Source: a virus. From it: a DNA stretch of 49,014 nt. Position 1 is the stretch's first letter, and each line of letters starts with the position of its first letter. The DNA lies in IMG/VR virus record IMGVR_UViG_3300006802_000142, positions 1-49,014 of that record, one strand, 5' to 3'. The notes under the pieces are model-generated. The model was not told the DNA's origin, ran no database searches, and worked only from the letters and a program-made list of their open reading frames with translations. Shown one piece after another: positions 34,207-41,483 of the stretch. The translations under genes were made by a program, and so were the position numbers.

Positions 34207-34681
34207 AAATGTGAAAAATATTATAGGTGCTGTAGCTCCTACAATCGGAACAGCTCTAGGTGGACCAATGGGTTCGATGGCTGCAAACATGGTAGCTGAT
34301 GCTCTTGGATGTGAGCCAACACCTAAGAAAATAGAAGCAGCAGTACAAGCTGCAACACCTGAACAGTTAGCAGAACTTAAAAAGATTGACAAAGACTTTG
34401 AAGTTAGGATGAAGGAATTAGATGTTGATCTATACGCACTAGAAACTGCAGACATACAAGATGCAAGAGGAAAGTTCTCTAAGGACTGGACTTCTCGTAT
34501 CATGGGTATAGCTGTTGTTGGTGGCTTTATGGGTTATATATTCCTAGTCACGCTCCAACCTCCCGAGCAAAACTCAGAAGCGTTAATTAACTTAGTTCTC
34601 GGCTACCTTGGAGGACTTGCAAGTGCCGTAATTAGCTTCTACTTTGGAGCAAGCAACACAAAAGGAAAAGACGATGACTAA
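34187..34681 (+). CDS. holin-like membrane protein (3-TM holin type)
   Basis: 164 residues. The N-terminal segment (IIGAVAPTIGTALGGPMGSMAANMVADAL) is hydrophobic and glycine-rich. A charged helical middle (KKIDKDFEVRMKELDVDLYALET) follows, then DARGKFSKDWTSR, then two hydrophobic helices (IMGIAVVGGFMGYIFLVTL; LINLVLGYLGGLASAVISFYFGAS). This organisation fits the three-TM holin family found in gene transfer agents and alphaproteobacterial phages. It would open the inner membrane for the endolysin. It directly follows the endolysin gene region. Confidence 0.8.
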   Translation: MKLNLLKNVKNIIGAVAPTIGTALGGPMGSMAANMVADALGCEPTPKKIEAAVQAATPEQLAELKKIDKDFEVRMKELDVDLYALETADIQDARGKFSKDWTSRIMGIAVVGGFMGYIFLVTLQPPEQNSEALINLVLGYLGGLASAVISFYFGASNTKGKDDD

Positions 34682-34886
34682 TATAAATCACACACCTCAG
34701 TACAAAGCTTTGAAAGCTGTATATAAAGGTGAAATAGCTAAAGCAGAAGCAAACCTATCTGTATACTTTAAGAATAGTGTAGGTGTAGGAGAACACGCAG
34801 ACATTGTAGAAGTTATGGATGAACAACTAGATAAACTTGCACAGGCTAAAGATAAACTAGCAGCATTAGAGGATTTAATTATATGA
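34674..34886 (+). CDS. hypothetical coiled-coil protein, 70 residues
   Basis: Starts at the ATG in ATGACTAATATAAATC, overlapping the end of the holin-like gene. An upstream in-frame TTG at 34644 is less likely. The product has charged helices (KAVYKGEIAKAEANLSVYF; EVMDEQLDKLAQAKDKLAALEDL). No family or membrane segment is seen. It is coupled to the lysis genes by overlap. Confidence 0.6.
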   Translation: MTNINHTPQYKALKAVYKGEIAKAEANLSVYFKNSVGVGEHADIVEVMDEQLDKLAQAKDKLAALEDLII

Positions 34887-35032
34887 GAAAAGGTGGATTT
34901 AGAAACCAAGCTAGAAGACAACAAGTAAGGAATAAAGAAAAATTTAATTTTAGAAAACAACAAATCAAACTTAAAGATCAAATGGATTATTATCATGGCA
35001 GTAAAAAAGAAAAAGAAATCAACAGTAAATAA
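34883..35032 (+). CDS. small basic protein, 49 residues
   Basis: Starts with ATGAGAAAA overlapping the last bases of the previous gene (ATGA). The product is dominated by Arg, Lys, Gln and Asn (GGFRNQARRQQVRNKEKFNF) and overlaps the next gene by 38 bp. It is the first of five consecutive very basic proteins. Nucleic-acid binding is plausible from charge; nothing more can be said. Confidence 0.5.
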   Translation: MRKGGFRNQARRQQVRNKEKFNFRKQQIKLKDQMDYYHGSKKEKEINSK

Positions 35033-35183
35033 AGCAGGTAATTACACGAAACCTACTATGCGTAAAAATCTTTTTAATAGAATTAAAGCAGGTAGTAAAG
35101 GTGGGAGATCAGGTCAATGGAGTGCTAGAAAGGCACAGATGTTAGCTAAACAATACAAAGCAAAAGGTGGAGGATACAAATAA
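34995..35183 (+). CDS. Lys-rich small protein, 62 residues
   Basis: Begins MAVKKKKKSTVNKAGNY. A central TKPTMRKNLFNRIKAGSKGG is followed by SARKAQMLAKQYKAKGGGYK. The last part resembles the short conserved pattern of small basic proteins seen repeatedly in marine phage late regions. Very high pI. The stop shares an A with the next ATG (TAATG). It may be a DNA- or capsid-interior-binding protein. Confidence 0.6.
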   Translation: MAVKKKKKSTVNKAGNYTKPTMRKNLFNRIKAGSKGGRSGQWSARKAQMLAKQYKAKGGGYK

Positions 35184-35455
35184 TGCCAATGGGAAAAGGA
35201 ACTTATGGTTCAAAGGTCGGCAGACCTAAAAAGAAAAAGATGATGGGTGGTGGCATGGCTAAGAAAAAGCGCATGACATATAAAAAAGGTGGAGGTGTTA
35301 AACACTATAAGAAAGATGGTACTGAGTATAAAGGTTCTAGTCACAAGATGCCTAATGGAGAACTACATACAAATAAAACACACACCAAAACAAGCGTTAA
35401 ACTTTTTCACTTTAAAGATCTTTCTAAGAAAGCTAAAGTAAAGGCTAAAAAGTAA
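35183..35455 (+). CDS. Lys/Gly-rich basic protein, 90 residues
   Basis: Begins MPMGKGTYGSKVGRPKKKKMMGGGM, then repeats GGG-K-K motifs (KKRMTYKKGGGVKHYKKDG). No enzyme motif. It is tightly coupled on both sides by 1-bp TAATG overlaps. Probably disordered in solution and DNA-binding. Confidence 0.6.
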   Translation: MPMGKGTYGSKVGRPKKKKMMGGGMAKKKRMTYKKGGGVKHYKKDGTEYKGSSHKMPNGELHTNKTHTKTSVKLFHFKDLSKKAKVKAKK

Positions 35456-35703
35456 TGGCACTCAAAAAGTCTCAGAGGTCTTTAAAGAAGTGGACAAAGC
35501 AGAAATGGAGAACTCCAAGTGGTAAGAAGTCTTCTGAAACTGGTGAAGTCTATGCTCCGTCTGCAAAAATTAAAAGGCTTAAGTCTACTCCTGCAGGTAG
35601 AAGAAAACTTGCAGCAGCTAACAAAAAGAAACGTGCTGCTACTGCTAAAGGTAAGCAACATGCTAAACATGGATTACATAAAAAGAAAAGGAAGAAGAAA
35701 TAA
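35455..35703 (+). CDS. Lys-rich basic protein, 82 residues
   Basis: Begins MALKKSQRSLKKWTKQKWRTPSGKKSS and ends in HAKHGLHKKKRKKK. Composition is dominated by Lys, Arg, Ser and Ala. The middle (YAPSAKIKRLKSTPAGRRKLAAANKKK) could form a basic helix. TAATG couplings at both ends. The role is unknown; the charge suggests nucleic-acid binding. Confidence 0.6.
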   Translation: MALKKSQRSLKKWTKQKWRTPSGKKSSETGEVYAPSAKIKRLKSTPAGRRKLAAANKKKRAATAKGKQHAKHGLHKKKRKKK

Positions 35704-35993
35704 TGGCTAAGAAGAAAGACTCAAGGCTTGCAAGAGCAGGTGTTTCTGGTTTCAATAAACCTAAACGTACTCCAAGCCATCCTAAAAAATCTCACATTGT
35801 TGTAGCTAAAGAAGGTGATAAAATAAAGACTATTCGTTTCGGACAGAAAGGAGCTAAGACTGCAGGTAAACCTAAAGCAGGTGAGTCTAGACGCATGAAG
35901 ATGAAACGTAAATCTTTCAAGGCTAGACATGGTAAAAATATTAGAAAAGGTAAAATGTCTGCAGCTTATTGGGCTGACAAAGTTAAATGGTAA
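35703..35993 (+). CDS. Lys-rich basic protein, 96 residues
   Basis: Fifth of the basic series, starting MAKKKDSRLARAGVSGFNKPKRTPSHPKKSH. A short ordered beta segment (IVVAKEGDKIKTIRFGQKG) precedes a basic helix (SRRMKMKRKSFKARHGKN) and ends with MSAAYWADKVKW. The C-terminal K-x3-G-K-MSAAYWA-x2-KW pattern recurs, by my recollection, in similar small phage proteins. It may bind packaged DNA or RNA. Confidence 0.65.
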   Translation: MAKKKDSRLARAGVSGFNKPKRTPSHPKKSHIVVAKEGDKIKTIRFGQKGAKTAGKPKAGESRRMKMKRKSFKARHGKNIRKGKMSAAYWADKVKW

Positions 35994-35998
35994 CGTAA

Positions 35999-36349
35999 AT
36001 GGTAGAAGCAATAGACTTCATAAACCAAGTAGGATTCCCGATTGCTAGTGCGCTAGGATTGGGTTTCTTCATTTGGAAGCTTATAAATAAAATCATTGAT
36101 GGCATGGAAAAGAAGATAGATGTTGTTGATGAAAAGGTAGATGCTAGTTTAAATGCTATGGAAGAACGGCTTAGTACTAAACTAGATTCTCAATATGGCA
36201 TCATAGTAGCTTTAATTGATAGAGTAAGATCTCTTGATAATCAAACAATACGACAAGATGTACTTCTTAAAACTTTGTTAGGTATTCCTAACTTAATTGA
36301 AATAGATAAAGTGAGTAAAGCAGACCGTGAAGATCAAAGAAAAGATTGA
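35999..36349 (+). CDS. membrane-anchored coiled-coil protein, holin-like
   Basis: 116 residues. One hydrophobic helix (FPIASALGLGFFIWKLI) near the N-terminus is followed by a long coiled coil (IIDGMEKKIDVVDEKVDASLNAMEERLSTKLDS). The arrangement resembles BhlA/XhlA-type lysis accessory proteins and the protein at 20862. It overlaps the GTG start of the CsgF gene by 23 bp, so lysis and secretion genes are in one message. A second holin, an antiholin or an inner-membrane anchor for the secretion cassette are the main options. Confidence 0.65.
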   Translation: MVEAIDFINQVGFPIASALGLGFFIWKLINKIIDGMEKKIDVVDEKVDASLNAMEERLSTKLDSQYGIIVALIDRVRSLDNQTIRQDVLLKTLLGIPNLIEIDKVSKADREDQRKD

Positions 36350-36830
36350 AAATATATCAATAAACAAACTTATTAATTTATTATTTGTGTGTAATTTTAT
36401 TTTTTTGTTTATGGTAATTTTTTTTAGTGACGCATTAAAAGCTGACGAAATACTTTACAAGTTTAAAAGTCCTAGCTTCTCTGGAATAAATACATCAAGT
36501 CATTATCTTACTATAGAAAACCAAGAAGCTACAAGAGTTAGAGATATTAAAGAAGAGATAGAAGCTTATAAAGATGAACTAGCCAGAGAAGCAGACAACA
36601 CTACACTTGCAAGGTTTATAAGAAACTTAGAAAGCAGAATCTACGCACAGTTGTCACGACAAATGGTAGAGCAACTGTTCGGAGAAACACCACAAACATC
36701 AGGTACACTTGAGCTAGAGGGCAACACTATTGAATACAAAGTTGAAAATGAACTTATCACACTTACTATCACAGATGAAGAAGGTAGCGTTACCAGTATT
36801 TCTGTGCCTATCGGCAGCTTTACTTTCTAG
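36327..36830 (+). CDS. csgF: CsgF homologue (curli secretion coupling protein)
   Basis: 167 residues from a GTG start overlapping the previous gene. A 39-residue signal peptide ends DALKA before DEI. The mature N-terminus, YKFKSPSFSGINTSSHYLT, matches the CsgF start from memory (hydrophobic-F-x-(F/S)-PNFGG), which in Escherichia coli lines and extends the CsgG pore. The middle (RFIRNLESRIYAQLSRQMVEQLFGE) is helical. The end (TLTITDEEGSVTSISVPIG) matches the CsgF C-terminal beta part. It is longer than the E. coli protein (138). It directly precedes csgG, as expected. The family call is by pattern; the role in phage is unknown. Confidence 0.88.
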   Translation: MKIKEKIENISINKLINLLFVCNFIFLFMVIFFSDALKADEILYKFKSPSFSGINTSSHYLTIENQEATRVRDIKEEIEAYKDELAREADNTTLARFIRNLESRIYAQLSRQMVEQLFGETPQTSGTLELEGNTIEYKVENELITLTITDEEGSVTSISVPIGSFTF

Positions 36831-37596
36831 TTGTGCGCCAAGATATAGTTCTTTATTACAGGAAGGTGGTCTTCCTTATATTGTTATTGAGAAAGCTTCT
36901 GTATTAGATTTACAATCAGAAGAACTAAAGAACATACCTGCTGCAAAAAGAAAACCAGTAATAGCTATTTATCCTAATAGCTTCAAAGATCAAACAGGAC
37001 AAAGAAAAAGCAACGGACAGTTTGCTTTGTTTAGTACTGCAATAACACAAGCACCAGAAGCTTTTCTTATTAGAGCTTTGAAACATGCAGCAGATGGTGA
37101 GTTCTTTCAAGTGGTAGAACGTGTGGGTTTAGACTCATTAACCAAAGAAAGGCAACTTATACGCAGTACAAGGGAATCTTTTGAAGAGGAGAGTGCTGTG
37201 AAACCTCTTTTACTAGCAGGACTCATGGTACAAGGAGCTGTCCTATCCATAGATAGGAACATAAGAAGCGGTGGAATGGGTGCTAGGTACTTAGGCATAG
37301 GATCTAGTAAAGAATACAGAGAAGACTTAATAACTATATCACTTAGATTAGTTTCAGTATCTACAGGAGAAGTTCTTATAGAAGTATTAGTCAACAAAAG
37401 TGTTATATCAGTAGGACTATCACAAGATCTATTTCGTTTTATCTCAAGTGGAACAGAACTTGTTGAAATCGAGGGAGGAGCATCAGAGAATGAGTCAAGT
37501 TCTTTAGCTCTTCAACAAGCAATAGAAGAAGGAGTACTGTCTATAATTAAGACAGGTATAATTAGGAGGTATTGGGAATATGAAAAAGTTAATTAG
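36775..37596 (+). CDS. csgG: CsgG homologue (outer-membrane curli secretion channel lipoprotein)
   Basis: 273 residues. Start at ATG 36775, inside the csgF end. A signal peptide ends in lipobox LSSC with Cys20. From memory of E. coli CsgG, aligned stretches are VIAIYPNSFKDQTGQ, FSTAITQAPEAFLIRAL, VERVGLDSLTKERQLIRSTRE, SGGMGARYLGIGSSKEY and LRLVSVSTGEVL. These are the core of the nonameric 36-strand barrel that exports curli subunits across the outer membrane. The eyelet segment keeps the Phe but reads LF in place of the E. coli NF, and the Tyr is not evident. Mature length is 254 (E. coli 262). It overlaps csgF by 56 bp and the next gene by 17 bp. No CsgE is seen. Confidence 0.94.
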   Translation: MKKVALPVFLCLSAALLSSCAPRYSSLLQEGGLPYIVIEKASVLDLQSEELKNIPAAKRKPVIAIYPNSFKDQTGQRKSNGQFALFSTAITQAPEAFLIRALKHAADGEFFQVVERVGLDSLTKERQLIRSTRESFEEESAVKPLLLAGLMVQGAVLSIDRNIRSGGMGARYLGIGSSKEYREDLITISLRLVSVSTGEVLIEVLVNKSVISVGLSQDLFRFISSGTELVEIEGGASENESSSLALQQAIEEGVLSIIKTGIIRRYWEYEKVN

Positions 37597-38326
37597 TATG
37601 CTAGATTGTACTTTATTTAGTGTAGCTGTAATAGCAGGTAGCGTTTATTTATTTAATGAAGTTAGAGCTGATGATAATGAAATATATGTAGATCAAGTAG
37701 GTGCTACAGCAAATATAGATCTTGAGCAGCTTGGAAGTGGTAACATAATCGGAGGTTTACTATCGACACACGGATCTATGACTCCGTTTGATCTTGATGG
37801 TGCAACCATGACGCTAGATGTAAATCAAATAGGTAACAACAACAAGATGCTTGGTGATATAAATAGTGATACATTTACTGGTGTCTTTGATTTTGATGGT
37901 GATACTAATAGTTTCACTATTCAAGTCGATCCTACAAATACTTATTCGGCAGACAACTCAAATGTAAACGTAGATGTTGACGGAAGTACAAATACATTTA
38001 CTCTTGATCTAGCTACAAACAGTTTAGCAAGTGGCGCAGATATTGACACTATAGTACAAGGAGATTCAAATACTGTGAACATTGATTTAGATGTAGACTC
38101 TGCTACAAACTACATAGATCTTGATGGTGACAGTAACACAGTTAATTATGATGGAGATGGGTATGCGTCTGGGTATTTCAAGTTGGAACACGATGGTAAC
38201 TCAAGGTCGTTTGCTATTGATCAACAGTCTACTTTGGATAATGACTGGTTGCGCATTGTGTCTGACGGAAACAACGGAACAGTATGCGTTAATCAGGACG
38301 ATCAAGGCACAGCAGTTGGATGTTGA
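37580..38326 (+). CDS. curlin-repeat-like secreted protein
   Basis: 248 residues with an AGGAGG site before the ATG. A signal peptide ends VRA before DDN. The mature start (IYVDQVGATANIDLEQLGSGN) matches two curlin repeats (I-x-Q-x-G-x2-N/A-x4-Q-x-G-x2-N). Later units are looser: VNQIGNNNKML, VDGSTNTFTLDL, VQGDSNTVNIDL, LDGDSNTVNYDG, rich in Asn, Asp, Ser, Thr and Gly like amyloid or beta-solenoid repeats. The C-terminus holds a Cys pair (VCVNQDDQGTAVGC). It overlaps csgG by 17 bp, so it is the likely cargo of the CsgG/F channel. Whether it forms amyloid fibres is inference. Confidence 0.8.
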   Translation: MKKLISMLDCTLFSVAVIAGSVYLFNEVRADDNEIYVDQVGATANIDLEQLGSGNIIGGLLSTHGSMTPFDLDGATMTLDVNQIGNNNKMLGDINSDTFTGVFDFDGDTNSFTIQVDPTNTYSADNSNVNVDVDGSTNTFTLDLATNSLASGADIDTIVQGDSNTVNIDLDVDSATNYIDLDGDSNTVNYDGDGYASGYFKLEHDGNSRSFAIDQQSTLDNDWLRIVSDGNNGTVCVNQDDQGTAVGC

Positions 38327-39344
38327 TATAGGAAGTATTACAGAACTAAACGGAAACACCAGAGTAGTAAGAGACAAACCATACGAAAGTTCTATAGACT
38401 TTTCTCTTAATGCTATGGACAAACTAGAAACTGCTCAAGGCAGAATGGGTGTTACGTTTAGAGATGAAACTACAATACGTCTAACAGAACACAGCAATGT
38501 TATTATTGATGAGTTTGTGTTCGATCCTAATCCAAGTAAGTCTAGCATGGCTCTTAACTTTGTTAAGGGTACTGGTAGATTTATATCCAGTAAAAAGAAA
38601 CGTATACCTAACGACAACATTACTGTAAGGACACACGCTGCTACCATTGGAATAAGAGGTACAGACTTTACAATAACTGTAAAAGAAACTGGTGAAGCTT
38701 TGGTAATACTTTTACCTGATGAGTTTGGTAATGCTAGTGGAGAGATAACTGTAAACACAGCGTTAGGACAAGTAATACTTAACAAACCTTATGAAGCTAC
38801 TACAGTCTATAACTTTGAAACTGCACCAACTCCTTCGGTTATATTAGATCTAAGCATAGACATGATAGACAACATGCTTATTGTTAATCCACCAGAAAGA
38901 GAAGAGATAGAATCAGATGAAGGTAACGCAGTAGCAGATAACATACTCGATGTAGACTTGTTAGAGTTTAACGATCTAGATGAAGACCAACTACAGGAAA
39001 ACGAATTAGAATATACAGAGCTAGATATAGACTATCTGGCAGGTAATTTTCTTGAAGATCTGCTAGATATAATTCAAGATGTTGATGAACTTAGTAAAGC
39101 TGAGAAGTCTTTATCGGCTGATGGAGTTAAAGGAACAGCAGTCGGTTATGATAGTGACACACAGATAAGCACCTTTATAACTGATACTCACCTAAAGTTC
39201 TTGCGTCAGATAGAAGATACATTAGAAATGAAAGTAGATAAAGCAGGCTCGTACAATATTCGTATTGAGCAAGAAGGTAAAGTAAATCAGATCACTACCA
39301 ACGGAGGTAGTAGTTCTAATATTACAATAAAACAAGGTAGTTAA
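38193..39344 (+). CDS. FecR-domain protein with C-terminal curlin-like unit
   Basis: The frame is open from 38121. The ATG at 38193 gives a signal-like start (RLLLINSLLWIMTGCALCL), possibly a lipoprotein; the exact start is uncertain. The FecR-type domain spans about residues 50-180: IGSITELNGNTRVV, LETAQGRMGVTFRDETTIRL, VKGTGRFISSKK and ITVRTHAATIGIRGTDFTI. An acidic region (DVDLLEFNDLDEDQLQENELEY) follows. The last 30 residues (YNIRIEQEGKVNQITTNGG and following) read like one or two curlin repeats. It overlaps the curlin-like gene by 134 bp in another frame. FecR-domain proteins accompany CsgG in some bacteria; here it may anchor or nucleate the secreted repeat protein. Confidence 0.8.
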   Translation: MVTQGRLLLINSLLWIMTGCALCLTETTEQYALIRTIKAQQLDVDIGSITELNGNTRVVRDKPYESSIDFSLNAMDKLETAQGRMGVTFRDETTIRLTEHSNVIIDEFVFDPNPSKSSMALNFVKGTGRFISSKKKRIPNDNITVRTHAATIGIRGTDFTITVKETGEALVILLPDEFGNASGEITVNTALGQVILNKPYEATTVYNFETAPTPSVILDLSIDMIDNMLIVNPPEREEIESDEGNAVADNILDVDLLEFNDLDEDQLQENELEYTELDIDYLAGNFLEDLLDIIQDVDELSKAEKSLSADGVKGTAVGYDSDTQISTFITDTHLKFLRQIEDTLEMKVDKAGSYNIRIEQEGKVNQITTNGGSSSNITIKQGS

Positions 39345-39565
39345 CCTTTTCTTGCGTTTAAGTCTGCTTCTATTTTATTATGTACAGCATCAAGCTCTCT
39401 TGTACCGCTTCTTATTACAGACTGTAGTAAATTAAAATCTTCTTTAGTTAATTTTTTTTGTAGTTCTGCAATGTCTGTAGTAGTTCTTTCTGTTATTAGC
39501 TGTCCTTTTCTATTAAATAAGATTGTATATCCTAATAATTTAGCTTCCGTTCTTTTAGTTTTCAT
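39341..39565 (-). CDS. hypothetical coiled-coil protein, 74 residues
   Basis: Last leftward gene, converging with the FecR-domain gene and overlapping its end by 4 bp. The start is MKTKRTEAKLLGYTILF. The sequence is mostly helical and charged (DIAELQKKLTKEDFNLLQSVI; ELDAVHNKIEADLNARKG). No family is recognised. The gap to the reductase gene is 1 bp, so both probably share a message. The overlap of convergent genes leaves little room for a terminator. Confidence 0.6.
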   Translation of the reverse strand: MKTKRTEAKLLGYTILFNRKGQLITERTTTDIAELQKKLTKEDFNLLQSVIRSGTRELDAVHNKIEADLNARKG

Positions 39566-39566
39566 A

Positions 39567-41483
39567 TTAAATTATCTCACAAGTTCCTGCGCTACACGCA
39601 AGTTCTTTTGTATTCTCCGTATTATCTTCTTTTTCATATTCGGTAATCTTAGACCAATCTACCTTGTCGGTTGTCTTCTTTAACCATTTCCTGTACTCAT
39701 TGTAAGTTATCTCTTGATAAGGAGCTTGCTTATATGAGTGATCTGAGTATGGTAAGAAGGATATACCTGATATATCATCAAAGTTTTTATGTACCCAAGC
39801 ACCTACTTCTAACCACTCGTTTTCTTTTACTGATATTGTAACAGAAGGTTTATGCTCACACCATTGATCTTGATACTCTTTCCATATCTTCAAGTGTTCT
39901 ATTGCTGATAAATCATTCCTAGTCAATGCACCTACAGGACTTTTCATTGGAAAGTAAAAGACTAAAGTATGCTCTGGCTTAGTAAGATCATCTTCATTGT
40001 ATACTCCTGCATCAACCATTAGTTTAGCTAGAGGATCTTTCTTGTCTGCCCTTACTGTTCTAAGATAATATCTACTATGTCTAGTGTGAATACCAGAAGC
40101 ACTATCCACTAACTGACTTACAGTTCCACTAGGTTTAACGCAAGTTATAGCTGCTGACTGTGGTATACCTAGTTTCTTAGCCCATACTTTATTTACATCA
40201 ATAGATATTTGTTTTAATTTATCTAAATCTATTTTGCCATTTAGCATATCTTTATTATCCATAATACCTGTTAAAGACACACCAAGTAAAGACTCTTCTT
40301 GTGTGTTTTGTTTCCACTTACTTGTCAAGTATCTAAAGTTTGTAAGCGTAGCTTGGAATGTACCAAGAATTGTAGCAGCTTTTACTTTAGCTATTAAAGT
40401 ATCTTCATTATCGTCAGGTCTAACAACAACCTCAGTTAGATTACAGAACTGTTTGTTGCGTAATATGATTTCACTACAAGGATTACATCCAAAGTCTTTA
40501 TACTCCTCTCGTCTACCATTCTTAGCAGCTTGTTTCTCGGCAGCTTGTCTATTAAAGATACCACGCTCACCACTTTTAGATTCATATAGTGACAACCATT
40601 CACGCATAAACGCACCTGTTTCTGCAGCATCTTTATAGGCTACAGAGTTATTAGACAAAGCTCTTTGCTGATTGTCTTCCCACCAAGCACCTGACTTAGC
40701 ATTGCGCATACGATTGTCTGAGAGGTTGCTGAGAGAGATTAAAGCACTCCTCCTTACTCCTCCTACTACTACAACTTCTGCGACCTTACACATCAAATCA
40801 TGACAGTCTATGGACACAAGTTTACGCTGTCCTTTTGACATGGCATCACGGAATATGTTAATAGTAAACTCAAATAACTCTTCAAGAGGAGCAGGACCAC
40901 TAGCACGACCACCAAATGTTTTAAGTCTAGCACCATAAGGTCTGATGTTAGACACATCCCAAGTGGGAATTTGCCCTGCATAAAGTAAAGATAATAATTC
41001 TTTGTAGGATTTTGCCCATCCTATTTTAGAATCAGCTACTTTAATAACTGTATCAGTTGGAAACAAATCTTCTGGAAGATCTGGTAGCTCGTTTATATAC
41101 TGACGCTCTACGCTAAAGCCAACACCTGTACCACACATGAGTATGTAAAGTGTTTCATCAAATGCTCTAGGACTATCAACAGCTACATAGCTACAGTTAA
41201 ATCCTGCTACATTATCTTTTTGTAAAGCTAGTCCTGCTGACATCAATGCTCTCATGCTTGGCATAATGTTTAAATACAATACAGCTTTCTCTAAGTACTT
41301 TCTAGTTTCATCAAACTGTGACTTACTTAGGTTGTGGTTTTCTTTAAGATGTGTTTCAAAGAAATCAAAGTATCGAGATACTGTTTCTGTCCACGTTTCT
41401 CTTCTTTGTTTATCTTCGTTCCATCTAGCGTACCTGCTTAGATGTATAAACTGTTGATAGTTTGTAGGTAATTCTGTACTCAT
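39567..41483 (-). CDS. nrdJ: adenosylcobalamin-dependent ribonucleotide reductase (class II, monomeric type)
   Basis: 638 residues. The catalytic stretch is NPCSEIILRNKQFCNLTE, with Cys336 as the candidate thiyl Cys, Glu338 and Cys347. The partner Cys is Cys97 (GFNCSYVA). The C-terminal redox pair is ACSAGTC with Cys630 and Cys635. Pattern and length fit the monomeric class II reductases (Lactobacillus leichmannii type), which make deoxyribonucleotides with a B12 cofactor and no oxygen or partner subunit. The host must supply B12. The gene follows the small membrane-protein gene with an ATGA overlap and belongs to the leftward replication operon. Such reductases are common in marine phages. 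Confidence 0.93.
   Translation of the reverse strand: MSTELPTNYQQFIHLSRYARWNEDKQRRETWTETVSRYFDFFETHLKENHNLSKSQFDETRKYLEKAVLYLNIMPSMRALMSAGLALQKDNVAGFNCSYVAVDSPRAFDETLYILMCGTGVGFSVERQYINELPDLPEDLFPTDTVIKVADSKIGWAKSYKELLSLLYAGQIPTWDVSNIRPYGARLKTFGGRASGPAPLEELFEFTINIFRDAMSKGQRKLVSIDCHDLMCKVAEVVVVGGVRRSALISLSNLSDNRMRNAKSGAWWEDNQQRALSNNSVAYKDAAETGAFMREWLSLYESKSGERGIFNRQAAEKQAAKNGRREEYKDFGCNPCSEIILRNKQFCNLTEVVVRPDDNEDTLIAKVKAATILGTFQATLTNFRYLTSKWKQNTQEESLLGVSLTGIMDNKDMLNGKIDLDKLKQISIDVNKVWAKKLGIPQSAAITCVKPSGTVSQLVDSASGIHTRHSRYYLRTVRADKKDPLAKLMVDAGVYNEDDLTKPEHTLVFYFPMKSPVGALTRNDLSAIEHLKIWKEYQDQWCEHKPSVTISVKENEWLEVGAWVHKNFDDISGISFLPYSDHSYKQAPYQEITYNEYRKWLKKTTDKVDWSKITEYEKEDNTENTKELACSAGTCEII

Noticed and set aside
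39334-39350. AAGGT-AGTTA-ACCTTTT hairpin at the convergence of the two operons as a terminator
   Set aside because: Only a 5-bp stem with four T; too weak to call although a terminator would be expected there.
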